64,000 nt of DNA from Stercorarius parasiticus (Eukaryota; Chordata; Aves; Charadriiformes; Stercorariidae). A program made the position numbers and the translations under genes. Position 1 is the stretch's first letter, and each line of letters begins with the position of its first letter. Below the pieces are notes generated by a model that had not been told where the DNA came from, did no database searches, and worked only from the letters and a program-made list of their open reading frames with translations. This document shows, one piece after another, positions 24,221 to 36,036 of this stretch. The stretch lies in assembly GCA_013396915.1 (NCBI GenBank), contig VWZL01001965.1:248001-312000 (forward strand), written 5' to 3'.

Positions 24221-27200
24221 GTACAAGCTGATAGAAGATGCGAGAAATTACTTTGACCCCAGCATTGAACATCACAAGATGCTCAAGCTGGTTTTCACTC
24301 TCAGGACAGTGAAATTAGCCCAAGTGTTATGAGCATTTCTTTTTGGTAGATTAAATAAGCCCTGGGTGCTCATCCTAACCTTTGTACTGCTCAGCTATGC
24401 CAGTTCGGGGGGCTGTATGGTGCAGTAGTCTGGGAAACAGGTTAAAAACTAACCTTTTTCCTAATTTCTTGGTTTGTTTCACTACCTTGACCCAGAAAAA
24501 TATTTACACTCTGAGAAAGATTTGGACTAGGAAAATAGCATCCAGTGTTGGGAGAGTGTGTAAGATGCCACTTTCTCAGGAAGAAATATTTGTCAAACCA
24601 GGCCATAAGGCTCAGTCACGAAGAGTACACCCAACACAAGATGGAAACTATTCCTGAGGTATACTCATTACTAGACAAAACTTAGCATCACAACAGATTC
24701 CAAATAAATTCAGCAATATATAATGGCGCGCTCACAACATGGAATAGCTATGTGCATGAATGGCATTGCTACTAGAACATGAACAACTTTCAAATGCAGC
24801 CCATTAATTGTATTTTGGGATGATACATGTGTGAGATTTGTGTATGTGTTGTTCTTCAAAAAAAAAAAAAAAAGCAGTGAAAGACTACTCATTGTTCCTA
24901 AATGGCGCAGAGAGCAGAGGCCTATTGAAAACAAACACAGCACACGAGGGGAATTCTAGCAAAAATGTTGATCATGGAGGAGGAGGATTGGTGTTTTCAT
25001 CAGATCCTTTCTAGGGTAAAGGACAGAAGAGCTTGCTTCTTCCACGTAGCCCATATTCAAGTGCCAGGAGCCCCAGCAGAGGTGCTATTCCATCCATAAC
25101 ACACACTTTTTATCTGCAAGGAGCAGAGCATTGCCGAAGCGCAAGTCAGTCATGCAGTATCTCTCACACAGTTGATGACTGATCTATCAGTGGCCAAGAT
25201 CTCTATGGAATGACTGAGAAAACACGACGGAAATATACTCAGCCCCCAGGCAATAGGCTCCCTCCCTATAATTTACCATAGAATAAATGTGAACTTATCC
25301 TTTTTCCGTCAAAAACATACACACTCAGGCTTTCTCTCCCTTTTCTTGACCCAGAAAAAGCTCTCTAAACACGTCTCTGCTGAAAGCTGCTCTTTGCTTA
25401 CCTTAGACTGTGCAAGACAACACTTCTCACAGTAACGGCAAGGAACTTTCCTGTCTTCTTCATTAAGAAAATCAGCATGTTATTAGATGGCTTCATGTCA
25501 ATAAAGGCTAGCAGGCCAGCAGTTCTACCCTTGTCATTATATGCCAGCACATATTTTTCCCAATAGGCAAAATTAAGTTGAAAACTAAAAATAAACCCAT
25601 TTTAAAATACTTTGCCTCTCCAGTGCTGTTAAGAAAAGAAATCTAATTTTACAAATGTCTCTCATTTATTAATTAACTCATTATGTACCAAGTAATGTTG
25701 AAAAGGCAGTGGTCAAAACTTTGCGCTCAAATCTAAACAAGAGCAGAGATGAAAGGGTGCTTTTCCCCTATAATCCATTCTGAATCCATCTTAGATCTTT
25801 AGCAAGCATTTCCATGGGGTAAAGGATCTCTTTTTCACACGGAGATAAGCCTCATGTTTCACTGACTTTGGTGTGTCCCAGGGAGACATCTATGGGGTTC
25901 CCCGTGGGAAGACAGAAACCTTGCTCATATGCAGATTTGCTTCTGTCTATCAAGGCAGGAGCTTCCGCTGCAGCTGCTCCCATACGTGAGACGTGTAAGT
26001 CACTCTCCTCTGCTACGTCTCCTGAGTACTATGATGTTCTTAAATGCTTAATGATCTGTGCTTGAGGCCTCTTCCCTTTAACCACAAATGTCACAATTTG
26101 CCGATGGTCCAAAAGCTACTTGGGATGGGGGGGTGGGGGAGAGAACATCCAAAAGTCTGTGGTGGCAGATGCAGATAGACAGTATCATTTCATGAGCCTT
26201 AGTCTCCATAGGAAAACAGGATAACTGCTCAAGTTGATTTTTTTCTATATAACTTGCCCTAAACCACATATTCATTTTGGAGTCCTGCCTCAGCTTATTT
26301 CTCAGCATTAACTAACACGTACACACACTAACAGTACGCACCAAAGAGTGTGAAATATTCAGTATTTTATTATATTTTGGAATTTTTATTCTCTATTTTC
26401 CAAACTCAATTTGTCACAACTTTATTCCATTTTGAATATTAAAAAAAAGTCTTCTTCAGCTGGATAATGCAAAAATGCAATTTAGAAGTTCATCTTGCTT
26501 TTTTTTTAAAAAAAAAAAAAAAGACAAACAAGCCTAGAACAACATTGGCTCAGTATTCGTAACTCTATCCAGCTCCACATTTCTTCTGTCCCATCTGAAA
26601 ACACAGATATGTCAAAGAGTATTCCTGTTTAAAAAGAACAACAGAACTTCTGTAATACACTAACAACATGCGACATGCAGTCAATTCCAAGAACTGCCAA
26701 ATGTCTCCAACTCCACAAGTGCTACACCTGTACTAGCACTGAGGGAATTTTACAGTTTCACAAACTCAAAATAAGAACAACATCAGGAAGAATCATGGAA
26801 TTATTTTTTAACTTATTGAAGGAATTTCAAGGAATTCATGAAACACAAAAGTTTTCCAACATGTGTCTTGTACTGAGCACAAACTACTGGGCTGTTTTTT
26901 GGAAGTCCTGTATAACTGTAAACTCTCACTGAATTCAGCAGGTGATCACAAAGTTAGGGTTTTGCTTATCTTGGGGCCAAGTGAAGGATGTCTGTATTCT
27001 CTTTGGGGAAAGCTTCAGGCATTACATGGCTGTAGTGACTGGACTGTCACAAACGGGAGAGGAAAGAATTTTTTTCAGCTGTGAAGTTACCAGAAAAACT
27101 GCAAAGAATGGGATAAAAGCTACTGAACACTTGATGTAACCTATGGAGGAACTTATGCATATTTTGTGTGGAATTGTGGATCTCTCTCCCTGCAGAAGCA

Positions 27201-28954
27201 ACAGTAAGAAAAGTTACACATCTCACAACCGCCCCACCTACCCCCTCACTATTCAGAAAGCAAATGGACACAACAACGTACAAACAAAAAGTGCTGTGTT
27301 GGTAAAAGAAATTTTGAACACCCCAGCAGCAGGTGACAGTATGTTACTGTGGAGATTAATTACTTCTCATGCTTCCAGAAAGTCCATTAAGAAATCTAAT
27401 CTACAAAATGGGCTCTCCTACATGCATTACTTGTCCATTAATGTTCTGAGAGCATTTAGCAATTAGGCAACACAGGTGATAGCATGTGCTGTCCTTGTGA
27501 AGTAGTGGGAGCAGGAGTTCAATAATATTTTCACATTGAAGAAGAAACAGCATAGCAACAAGAGGTGCAGCAGCAAGCAGTACCTTTGCACATTCTGGTC
27601 AGGAACGGTACATGGCAACAGTCTGAAAAAAAAATGAACCACTGAATCTAAATAATTTCTTAGTTTCCTTTAGTTGGCTTTTCCTTCTTTGCCACTTTCT
27701 GTTTCCATTATACTGTTCTGTACTTTTCACCCTCTCTTGCCTTATCCTCTATTTCTGCCACCGTTTCTTCTGCCCTTGCCCTTTCTCTTAATCTTTTTGC
27801 TGTGTTTAATAGCACTATGTTAATCAGCATTTCTTGAAATTGCTCAAGTCTATTGTACAGTCCTTTGCTACCATTTGTGTTTGGAGAATTTTATTCCTTT
27901 CTCCTTCTGGGACTTTAATCCTGAAATTTTTCTCCCTTGCCTGCTCAAACTTACCTGAATTGCACTCCATGGGTGGGTTTTTCATCCTGTGATACATCAA
28001 AGGAATACAATGGGACCTTTTATCAGCAGAGAAAGCTAAAATAGTGTAGCAATATATTTCTGGTAAAGAATTTTCATTTAAAGTACTCTCCCTCTTGTTC
28101 CATCCCCCTGTATTTTTGGCTCCATCCCACCTCCTGTGCAGCATTTATAAGGTCGTCTCATCTGGTCCTTTTTTTCCAGGCCTTTAGCTTCTGCTGGCAT
28201 TTAACTTGATATTGATAGCACTTCCCTGGCACCTCTCTAGCACAATTATACATGACAAAATGCATTAAGGATTTTCATTTGGGGCAGCTGAGTCTCCACA
28301 AGTATTCATGATTTGGCATCTCTTTGAAGCTTGTCAACAAGGCTACCAATTATGATGACGGTAGGGTTTGTGATGTGTATATAACATCTGTCCAGCAAAA
28401 ACTGGAAAGTCACCAGCAAATTTCTTGCAGTCTATAGCAATTAAAATCTAAATGGGTTTTAGTGGGTACATCCGTATCATGGACTTGATTTAAAGATATC
28501 AAAATGAAAGTTCTGTATCCCACTTTTAATATCCAGTGAATATATCTTCTTTCAGTGCTGAGGATTTTTAATTTTTTTCACCTTTATTTTATTTTCTCTC
28601 CCTTACCTGTTTCACTTCTAATTCCCTGTTCACCTGGTTCATAAAACATTTTTATATTCCTTTAATCTCTGTCTTCCCTTTCTATCCTCCAGCACCCCTG
28701 TTCACACACTGGTGATTTAATTGAAAATCAGGCGAATGGAATTAAGAGGCAGCACTCATGCAGACTGGAGATATTCAGCTCTAGACTTCACAATCCATTA
28801 TTGCAGATGGTTCAGAAATAATGTAGTTTATCCTACTGCAGTGTTTAGTATGGACGCGAAGGCCATCGATTCTTAGATAATTGCATTACTGAAAGTACAT
28901 GGAATAGGTTACTGGAGAGAATATTAAAGAAAGGTGAGATCAGTCATAGTATAA
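24221..28954. other. Unique noncoding sequence, nothing recognised
   Basis: Unique AT-rich DNA. Poly-A runs lie near 24858-24873. A T-run followed directly by an A-run, forming a palindrome, lies at about 26499-26523. The 106-codon minus-strand frame at 27824-28144 and the 107-codon + frame at 27143-27466 show no motifs. Confidence 0.55.
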
Positions 28955-29200
28955 GAGAATCATAGATGTTAGAGATGGAAAACACCTATATAGTTCCTCA
29001 GGCCCTCCATCTTGCCAAGACTAGATTGCTTCCCACTAAAACACAGTTTCAAATTCTTCACTGAGTTTAACTTTAGAGGTCCTGGTAGGCATTCTCCTCC
29101 TACTTTTCAGAGATCACTCTTTGCTGTTAGGAAGACTTTCTCTCCATGTTGCCTTTGGTGAACTAAGTGTGAGGCCAAACAGCTGCTCTTTCTTGTACAA
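28955..29200 (-). mobile_element. Ancient CR1-type LINE relic, 3' end
   Basis: The + strand left edge GAGAATCATAGATGTTAGAG followed by GGAAAACACC and a CCTCCATCTTGCCAAGACTAG segment matches the reverse complement of old amniote CR1 3' ends. Further in, GATCACTCTTTGCTGTTAGG followed by AAGACTTTCTC parallels the family's CACTGTTAGGAAGTTTTTC block. It is much more diverged than the avian CR1 copies elsewhere, so probably a far older family. The right boundary is uncertain. Confidence 0.55.
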
Positions 29201-30373
29201 AAAAGTCACATTGCATCCCATAGTCAAAATTATCGGCTCCCGAAGCAGGAATGTTGAAAGATGGGATGGTGGGTGTGAAAAGAAATCACATGTGAAGGCA
29301 TTGATTTGGTTGCCCTGGCAAAGACATTGGCAGTGATTTTCAAACCGTTGCGTTACAGCCTGTAAACGGCAGATTGTGGAGTTAGCAGAAAGAGCTGTAT
29401 GAGTTGCTGGAGGTCTTGAATAAGATGCGGCATCCATTAATAGTGACATGCCAGTGGAAGGAAATGCAGCTGCACTTTTAGGGACCCAATTAGCATTAGG
29501 CATACTTAATAAGGTAGGAATGCATTTGAGAATTTAAGAGATGCTGAAACAGTAGAAACTCAGGAAAGAATCTGAAAGTTTTGCCTCTGGGTAAACTGGA
29601 AGAACTAGCTGGAAATGAGAAGGCAGTCTAGAAAGTAAAAGAAGTAGTATGGATAACACAGAGTGTAACTGCTTGCCTGTAATATAGCTACAAGAGAAAA
29701 TTTAGGAAAGAAACTTGTTAGAATATAGTAAACCTTGTCCTCTATGTAGTGAAGAAGAAAAGGGGGTAATAACTGACTGTCATGATAAGCTATACAATAT
29801 TTTCCTTTCCAAAGGGTCCAGCAAGACTTTTCTTACAGGGAAAAATATCACATATATTTTTAAAAACTACAAGGCCATATGATGGACTGATCTTAAAAGA
29901 AAGACTAGTAGAAAGGATGGGAGCTGGAAGAGGACAGTAGTAAAGATATCTTATAAAGTGTCATACTCTTCAACAGTCTCTTCAGTCACTCTTCCCTCAA
30001 TGAATCTTTTGTATTCAACTGAGTTTTCAGTACTGAAAGAGTTGTGTGTGAAATAAGCACATCTTGGCAATACAAATCCCTACTTTTGCTTTTCTTAACA
30101 GCTGAAAGACTGCTGCACAACCTGATCCAAGAAAGATTCCAGAAAATTAGTTTTCACACTATAAGACTACTAAATTGTAGATGGTGGTGTCCCACCTTGT
30201 GGATTAAATCTGAAATTTCATTTGAGATTAGATGGATGCTTAGCAATGATGTCCACTTGAGACGCAATTGTCAAATTACCAGCAGTGGTTTACTGGTTTG
30301 GGCACAGTAATCCATTTCCATCATTAACAAATGATGGAGATTTTAGTGGTGCTTCACTTCACTTAAAGAAAGT
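29201..30373. other. Unique noncoding sequence, nothing recognised
   Basis: A 129-codon minus-strand frame (29114-29503) overlaps the end of the CR1 relic. It has no domain I recognise and is probably chance. The rest is unique AT-rich DNA. Confidence 0.5.
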
Positions 30374-30512
30374 GTATAGGGTTGTCTCCATCCTTGGATA
30401 TATTCAACACCTGGGCAGACACAGCCCTCAAGAACCACTTTTGTTCACTATGTTCTAGGTAGGGCTTTTGGACTAGAGACCTCCAGAGTGATATCCCACC
30501 CCAGCAATTAGG
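30374..30512 (+). mobile_element. Diverged CR1 LINE 3' fragment
   Basis: The sequence follows the CR1 3' region in order: GGTTGTCTCCATCCTTGGAT, ATATTCAACACCTGGGCAGAC, then the TAGGTAGGGCTTTTGGACTAG segment and ACCTCCAGAGTGATATCCCAC. Substitutions and small indels are more frequent than in the 42713 and 54846 copies, and the terminal 8-mer repeat is lost. It is an old, dead, 5'-truncated insertion. Confidence 0.8.
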
Positions 30513-33500
30513 TGAAGAAAGACAGCTTTTACTTTCACTTGACGTTACATTTTTGGGGGTTGTCTTGACACATTAATGATAGGATTTTACAATGTTAGTG
30601 AATACTGGAGACAGAATAAGAACGTTTTGGTAAGAAGCAATATTAGAGTTACCTCGTTTAATTCTATTGGGTGGGGAATAACCCCTTGGAGAAAAATCAG
30701 GACCACATAAATTAGTCAGTGTTTTGCCAGCCTCCAAGTTTGTTGCAGAAAAGTCGGGGGTTGGTCGTTAATTAAAAGTGTGATTTGATTTCTGTGTGTT
30801 GCTGGGATTTTTTGCTTAGGTTTTCTACCAAAATGGAATTCAAGTCAGACCACATGTTCTTGAGCAGACTGTGTAGAAAATTCCCCATAATATGTTAGTG
30901 TTTATACGAGATTTCTGCAATGTCATACCATTCTACCTGACAAATAATTGGTTTTTATTGAATTCATTTGGTCCTAGCTACTGTTCAATGCAGAGCACAG
31001 AACAATATTTTTCCATGCAATATTTACACTCCAAAAATATTTACCCTATGATATCTGTAAGGTAAGTGTTGCTTTATAAATTGGAATATTTGTCACTCCA
31101 TGGAGTTGTTTACCCTTCCCCAGAAATATTTATGCAGTACAATGAGAGTATTTACCCTTCAATTTAACCAGCAAATATTTGTAGGCCACCATCTTTTATG
31201 CCCACCACCTGTGCTCAAAGCATCTCACTGCCAAATTATTTTATTTCTCAGTTTCTTTTCATTTTTTATGATAAGTTGTTTTCTTCAAGATTTTCTATCT
31301 CTTTTCCTGAACTCTCTCCTTCCCATTCATCACCACGTTTCTGGGAACACAGCACCATGAAACAGGGCCAGGTTTGCATATACCTGTGGCAGAACGACAT
31401 CAGAGGATGACTTACTGCTCTGTTCTTTGACCACTCACCTCTGCATTTGCAAAGCACAAACCCGCAAGCCAATGCCATTTTGTAGGCACAGCACATTGCA
31501 GACTCAGGTACAATTTGCTATCTGATATCCCCCAGGCCGCTTTCTGCACTATGAGTTTGTAGGTTATTCCTCCAACTGAATAGCTGTTGAAAGTTATTTC
31601 CCTCTTCGGACAAATTTTCTTCCATTTTCCATTCTTTAAAATCTCTCATTTTATTACCCTTATTCACGTAGAGTAGAATCTTACTGTAAAAGCTGTTCTG
31701 CTTCATTAAGGATACTGAAATTTTTTTTTAGTTTCACCTATATTTTGAAAATAGTATTCTCTTAATTCTTCTCCAATATTCTTAGAGTTCTTACACATTC
31801 CATCTGCTTCCTAAGAAATGCAGATAATACAACAAAAATTACCCATAAGCATAACCTCCAGCAACTGTACTTGATCATTTTAAAATCACATTAATGAAGA
31901 CCTTAATATGTTGCCAAGCTGGAGCCCTAAATCCCTTAGTAGAGTCCCTTTTTCCCCAAAAAATGTTGTTCCAGAGTATCAAAAAAGGAGACAATTTATA
32001 AGCTGAAGGATTCCTTTTGCTTTTCATCAAAATAGTCATCTCTCTGCTATTTTTTATTTCTGCTTCCTCAGTAGAAAGGGAAACTCTCTTCTGCTCTGTA
32101 CATTGTTGATCTGAGTCACACAAGGATGTTTTCATTGAACAGGCAGTGTTTCTAAATCTAGATCAATTCTAATTTAAACAGAGAATTCTTACATTAAACT
32201 CCATACTTTCTATTGGTGTCTAACATTAGGTTTGTTACGTGATTGCCAGTTCAGGAAATATTTGCCATTTGGATAGACATGCAAGACAACAGCAGGAGCT
32301 ACCCCTTTTCACAATTTATCAGAAGTGCACTCAGACTATGAACCAACCCAAGGTGCTGTATATTCCCTACCACTGCAGTCTGAGCACCCTGGGGATGCTG
32401 GTGGATTTATCCTGCTGGGCCTCTGCTCCCTGTTAGGAAGATGAAGCTGATCATGTGAGATTGCAGGCCAGACCCAGAAAAGAATTTGGGGCTGACTCCT
32501 GGAGAGAAATTCACCTTGGTGAATAAGGTGCTGGCTGGGAAAGGGGACATCCATGTGCCTGGCGATGGGCACCACAGCCAGCTGATGCTCCAGGTGTATG
32601 GGCGCACGTGCGTACAGGCAGGGAAGGGAGTGAAGAGCAGAATTCCTAATGCAGTTAAGAAGAGACATTGAAGAAAGGTGATTGTGGTTAGGCGCTTTTA
32701 GCTCTGAAAGCCTTTTCTTCCCCGAGTCACCTGGCTAAAAGGTGGCAACAACACCTCGAGGATCAATTCAACACAGACAGCATAACCATTCTTCTCTGTC
32801 TCATGCAAACAACAAATAACATGATTTTAACTGGTCCCAACTAGTAATATTCTCTGCAACAGCCTGGGAATCCTTTTCCACCTTGCTCTTCTATTCTGAC
32901 TGCTGATAAATACCTGAGTAATACTGGACTGAACAAATAAAAATATCCCAAAGTGACATTATCTAATTATGTTCCTCTTACAGAAATTCTCTAGATTATC
33001 TTTTTCCGTTTTTCTCCTAAGAATCTTTAAAAAAACTGAATCACCTGACTGATTTGGAGTCGTTTGCACTGGAAATCTAGCATCTTTTCTGGTTGGAGCT
33101 AAGCTTACAAAAAAAAAATCGAAATAGCACACTCTAAACAGTCTGCCCAATTTTAGCAAAATACATTTGCATGGATTTCTTCCTGGAGCAGAAATTCCTC
33201 TTTTTTCAATTGTGCGCAATTTATGACCACGCAGAAAATGTGAGCCATGTTCTCTTCTCTTTTATACAGCATAAGCTTCAGTGAAATCAAATTAAACTGA
33301 TGTAAAACCATTGTAAATGAGATCAGAATCAGAATCTACCTCACCCAAGACAAAACTGTTTTGTAGCTAAATAATTTCATTTTGTGATTAATTTAATATT
33401 AGTGATGGGGCCCAAATGTGTTCTGTAAACTGCTTTATGAATAGAATTTCATTCTCTGAGGTCAGTGAAATACAAATGAAAAACATTCTATTATTGAAGG

Positions 33501-35984
33501 CGCCACAGTTTTTTGTGAAATGTTTTTGTTTTTTTTTTTATACAAACTTTCTATTGCTGACACCCAAACATTGACTTTCAGAGAGGCTTTCACTGAAGGT
33601 GTCGGGTTGGGTTTGTTTGGGTTTTTTGACTCCAGAAACACAGTTTTTTATTTAGTTAGTTAATTATTGCAGGAAATATTCACTGCTCTTTCTGTCTCCT
33701 CCTAGCTAAGGTCAAAGTTTGTTTTACCAGGAAACTAGTTCGTATGCGTAGCTTGATTTGTTACTTTTATAATTAGCCAGCTAAACTAACAGTTTATAAA
33801 ATTGCATTGGTACAAAGAAAATCTACTTGGGTTCAGAAGGACATCGTGTGCCCTGTGTTTGCAGAATATTAATTGTGACTGGAATAAATATTGATTATGC
33901 CCTTTGTAAAATGACTGATAAACATTTCTGTATTCTTTAAACACAAGCTGTTTGTTCCTGATAGATTGCTGTACTTTCCCTGAGGAACAGCAGGGCCAAA
34001 AAGTTGAAGAACGCTGCACTGGATGTGGGAAAAATACTCAACAAATGATCTTGTTAACAGAAAATTGTGCAACCTTTACATAATTTTAATTAGAGACTTA
34101 ATTTTATTCTTTCCAAGGCTGCAAGTGCAAAAAAAAGAGCTGTACTGGAAGATATTTCATAAACTTTAAGCTGAAGATCAGATATTGTTCTACAGGAATT
34201 ACTGTGTCACAGAAGTTATTATCATACTCAGATCTGGTATTGAACTGAGAAAACTTGTATTAATAATGTAACCTCTGCTGCTGTAGTTCACAATGCTGAG
34301 AGAAATAAACAACATCTTACCTTTTGTTTTGTCCTCATGCAAATATAAACATAATGTATCCCCAATCTTCTTTAGAAACTCATTATTTATACAGGTTTTG
34401 CCCCCTGAAAAGTACAAAATACTGGACTCTCTTGTGCAGAGACAAGTCACATTCTTCCAGTAGAATGACAAATATATCTCTCTCCTCATAATCTATTTTT
34501 TTAAATCTTAATTTCTGCTGATATAACTCCTTATAACTGAGTTGTCCATATGGGCAATACTTCTTCCCTTAGTCAATAGGCTGCAAGGTTCCTCAGATCA
34601 ATTGCACCAAGGTTCAATCAACTTTTCCTTCCAGAGCATCCTCTAGTATGCTTCCTAAGGATTATGATATTAAATAAAAAAGAAAAAAAATTTCTGTCGT
34701 CAGTTTCTTTTGTTGTCCATCTTTTAACGTCCTCTGATTTTATTTGATTTTGAGACTAGTTAGTGACCTTCCTTGCTGGGTTCCCTTAAATGATTACCGT
34801 TTTCCCTTTTAGGAAGCAATGATCAGATCTCAGCATCCTCTCAAACTCATTTTGTTCAGGCAGATCAGTCACTATATCCAGCTCTAAGCATCTGGATTTT
34901 ACTTCCGGTTGACAAGTTCCCTGCCTGAGCACACTTAGTCAGAGACTTCAGCGTACATCAGTCTTCTACACTGAAGAGCTATTCAGGCCTCTCCAGTTGT
35001 CTGCAGATGCCGTCTCCAGAACTTGCTTTGATTACAGAGTACTGTCCCAAAACATCTATTGGATAAAATACAGCTTGAAAGAAGAGCCTAATTGAGTGTA
35101 TATAATCAATTCCGTACTTACATTCATTGCCCAGGAATGGCAGATCTAGGTATAAAGACATGCAATTATGTATTTCTGGCCACGTAAGCTGAGGCAAACC
35201 TTACAACTACACTGCAGTCCAGATTTTATTGATAGAAATTCACAGAAAGACAAATATTTTTTTTGCATCCTTATGTACTAAAGAATGCCACCAAAGGGAA
35301 ACCAGTATTTTCTTTAGTGGTGCTACTCCTAAATGATATTCTGTTTTAATGAGGAAGGAGAGATGAAGGGGTGCCCCAGAGACGTGTTCAAGGATTACAG
35401 TGTGTGGTGCTTCTATTACACTCACTGCAAAGGGACCATCCTCCCTACAGGAACTTGTTCAGCTGAGGCCGCTCCCATCACTGAACATGATTTCTGTGTT
35501 AGACAGATGACCTAGAAAGAATTGCATTCATTTCTGTGAGCAAAGGTGTTTTCTTCTTCTGTCATTCGTAAGCTAAGAGGTTGGGGAGCAAATTTACTGA
35601 ACTCTGGATAAATAAAACAAGGCTAAGTTATTGCTTGATCTTACTTCCACTCTCCAGAACGTATCCTGATTATCTGCAGAGACCTCCCACTTTGAATTTA
35701 CACACAAGTAATAAGCACAGTGTGTGCTGCGCACTGGGAATAAGTGAGAAGAGAGTCATAGCAAGGAGGTCATCCAGTACATCTTTCTACATGAGAGAAA
35801 GCAAGCTCTATCTCACTTTGTACCACATGATCCTGTTCCCTGAGCACAAATAAACAGTAGGCATGGTGCTTTCTAGACACAAACTACCAACTGCTCTTCC
35901 AGTTAAACAGAACCAGTTCTGGCAAGGAAAACAGACCATTTACTGCCTCTTCTCTCATAGCAGTAGAACTAGGAGAAGAAGAGG
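30513..35984. other. Unique noncoding sequence; forkhead-like motif cluster near 31.1 kb
   Basis: AT-rich unique DNA without recognised genes or repeats apart from the motif cluster listed separately. About 32400-32640 is locally GC-richer with open frames on both strands and no motifs. About 33360-33440 is rich in TTAATTT/TTAATAT cores. T-runs lie near 33527-33540. Confidence 0.5.
31021..31182 (-). promoter_or_regulatory. Homotypic cluster of forkhead-like cores (candidate)
   Basis: Seven copies of a TATTTAC-type word lie in 162 bp, all in one orientation: TATTTAC at 31021, 31038 and 31149, TGTTTAC at 31107, TATTTGT at 31087 and 31176, and TATTTAT at 31127. On the minus strand these read GTAAATA, GTAAACA, ACAAATA or ATAAATA, which fit the known forkhead (FOX) core RYAAAYA. 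The DNA is AT-rich, so some matches are expected by chance. Regulatory function is inference. Confidence 0.25.
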
Positions 35985-36036
35985 GCAACTGAGGTGATCT
36001 TAAAGGTCCCTTCTAACATAGATGATTCTATGATTG
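35985..36036 (+). mobile_element. CR1 LINE extreme 3' tip
   Basis: About 50 bp: GAGGTGATCTTAAAGGTCCC followed by TTCTAACATAGATGATTCTATGATTG. This is the last segment and one terminal 8-mer unit (ATTCTATG) of CR1. It is either a very short 5'-truncated insertion or the only readable part of an older copy. Confidence 0.85.

Noticed and set aside
29114..29503. 129-codon minus-strand frame
   Set aside because: Overlaps an old CR1 relic and has no recognisable motif. A similar-length open stretch on the opposite strand shows no better case.
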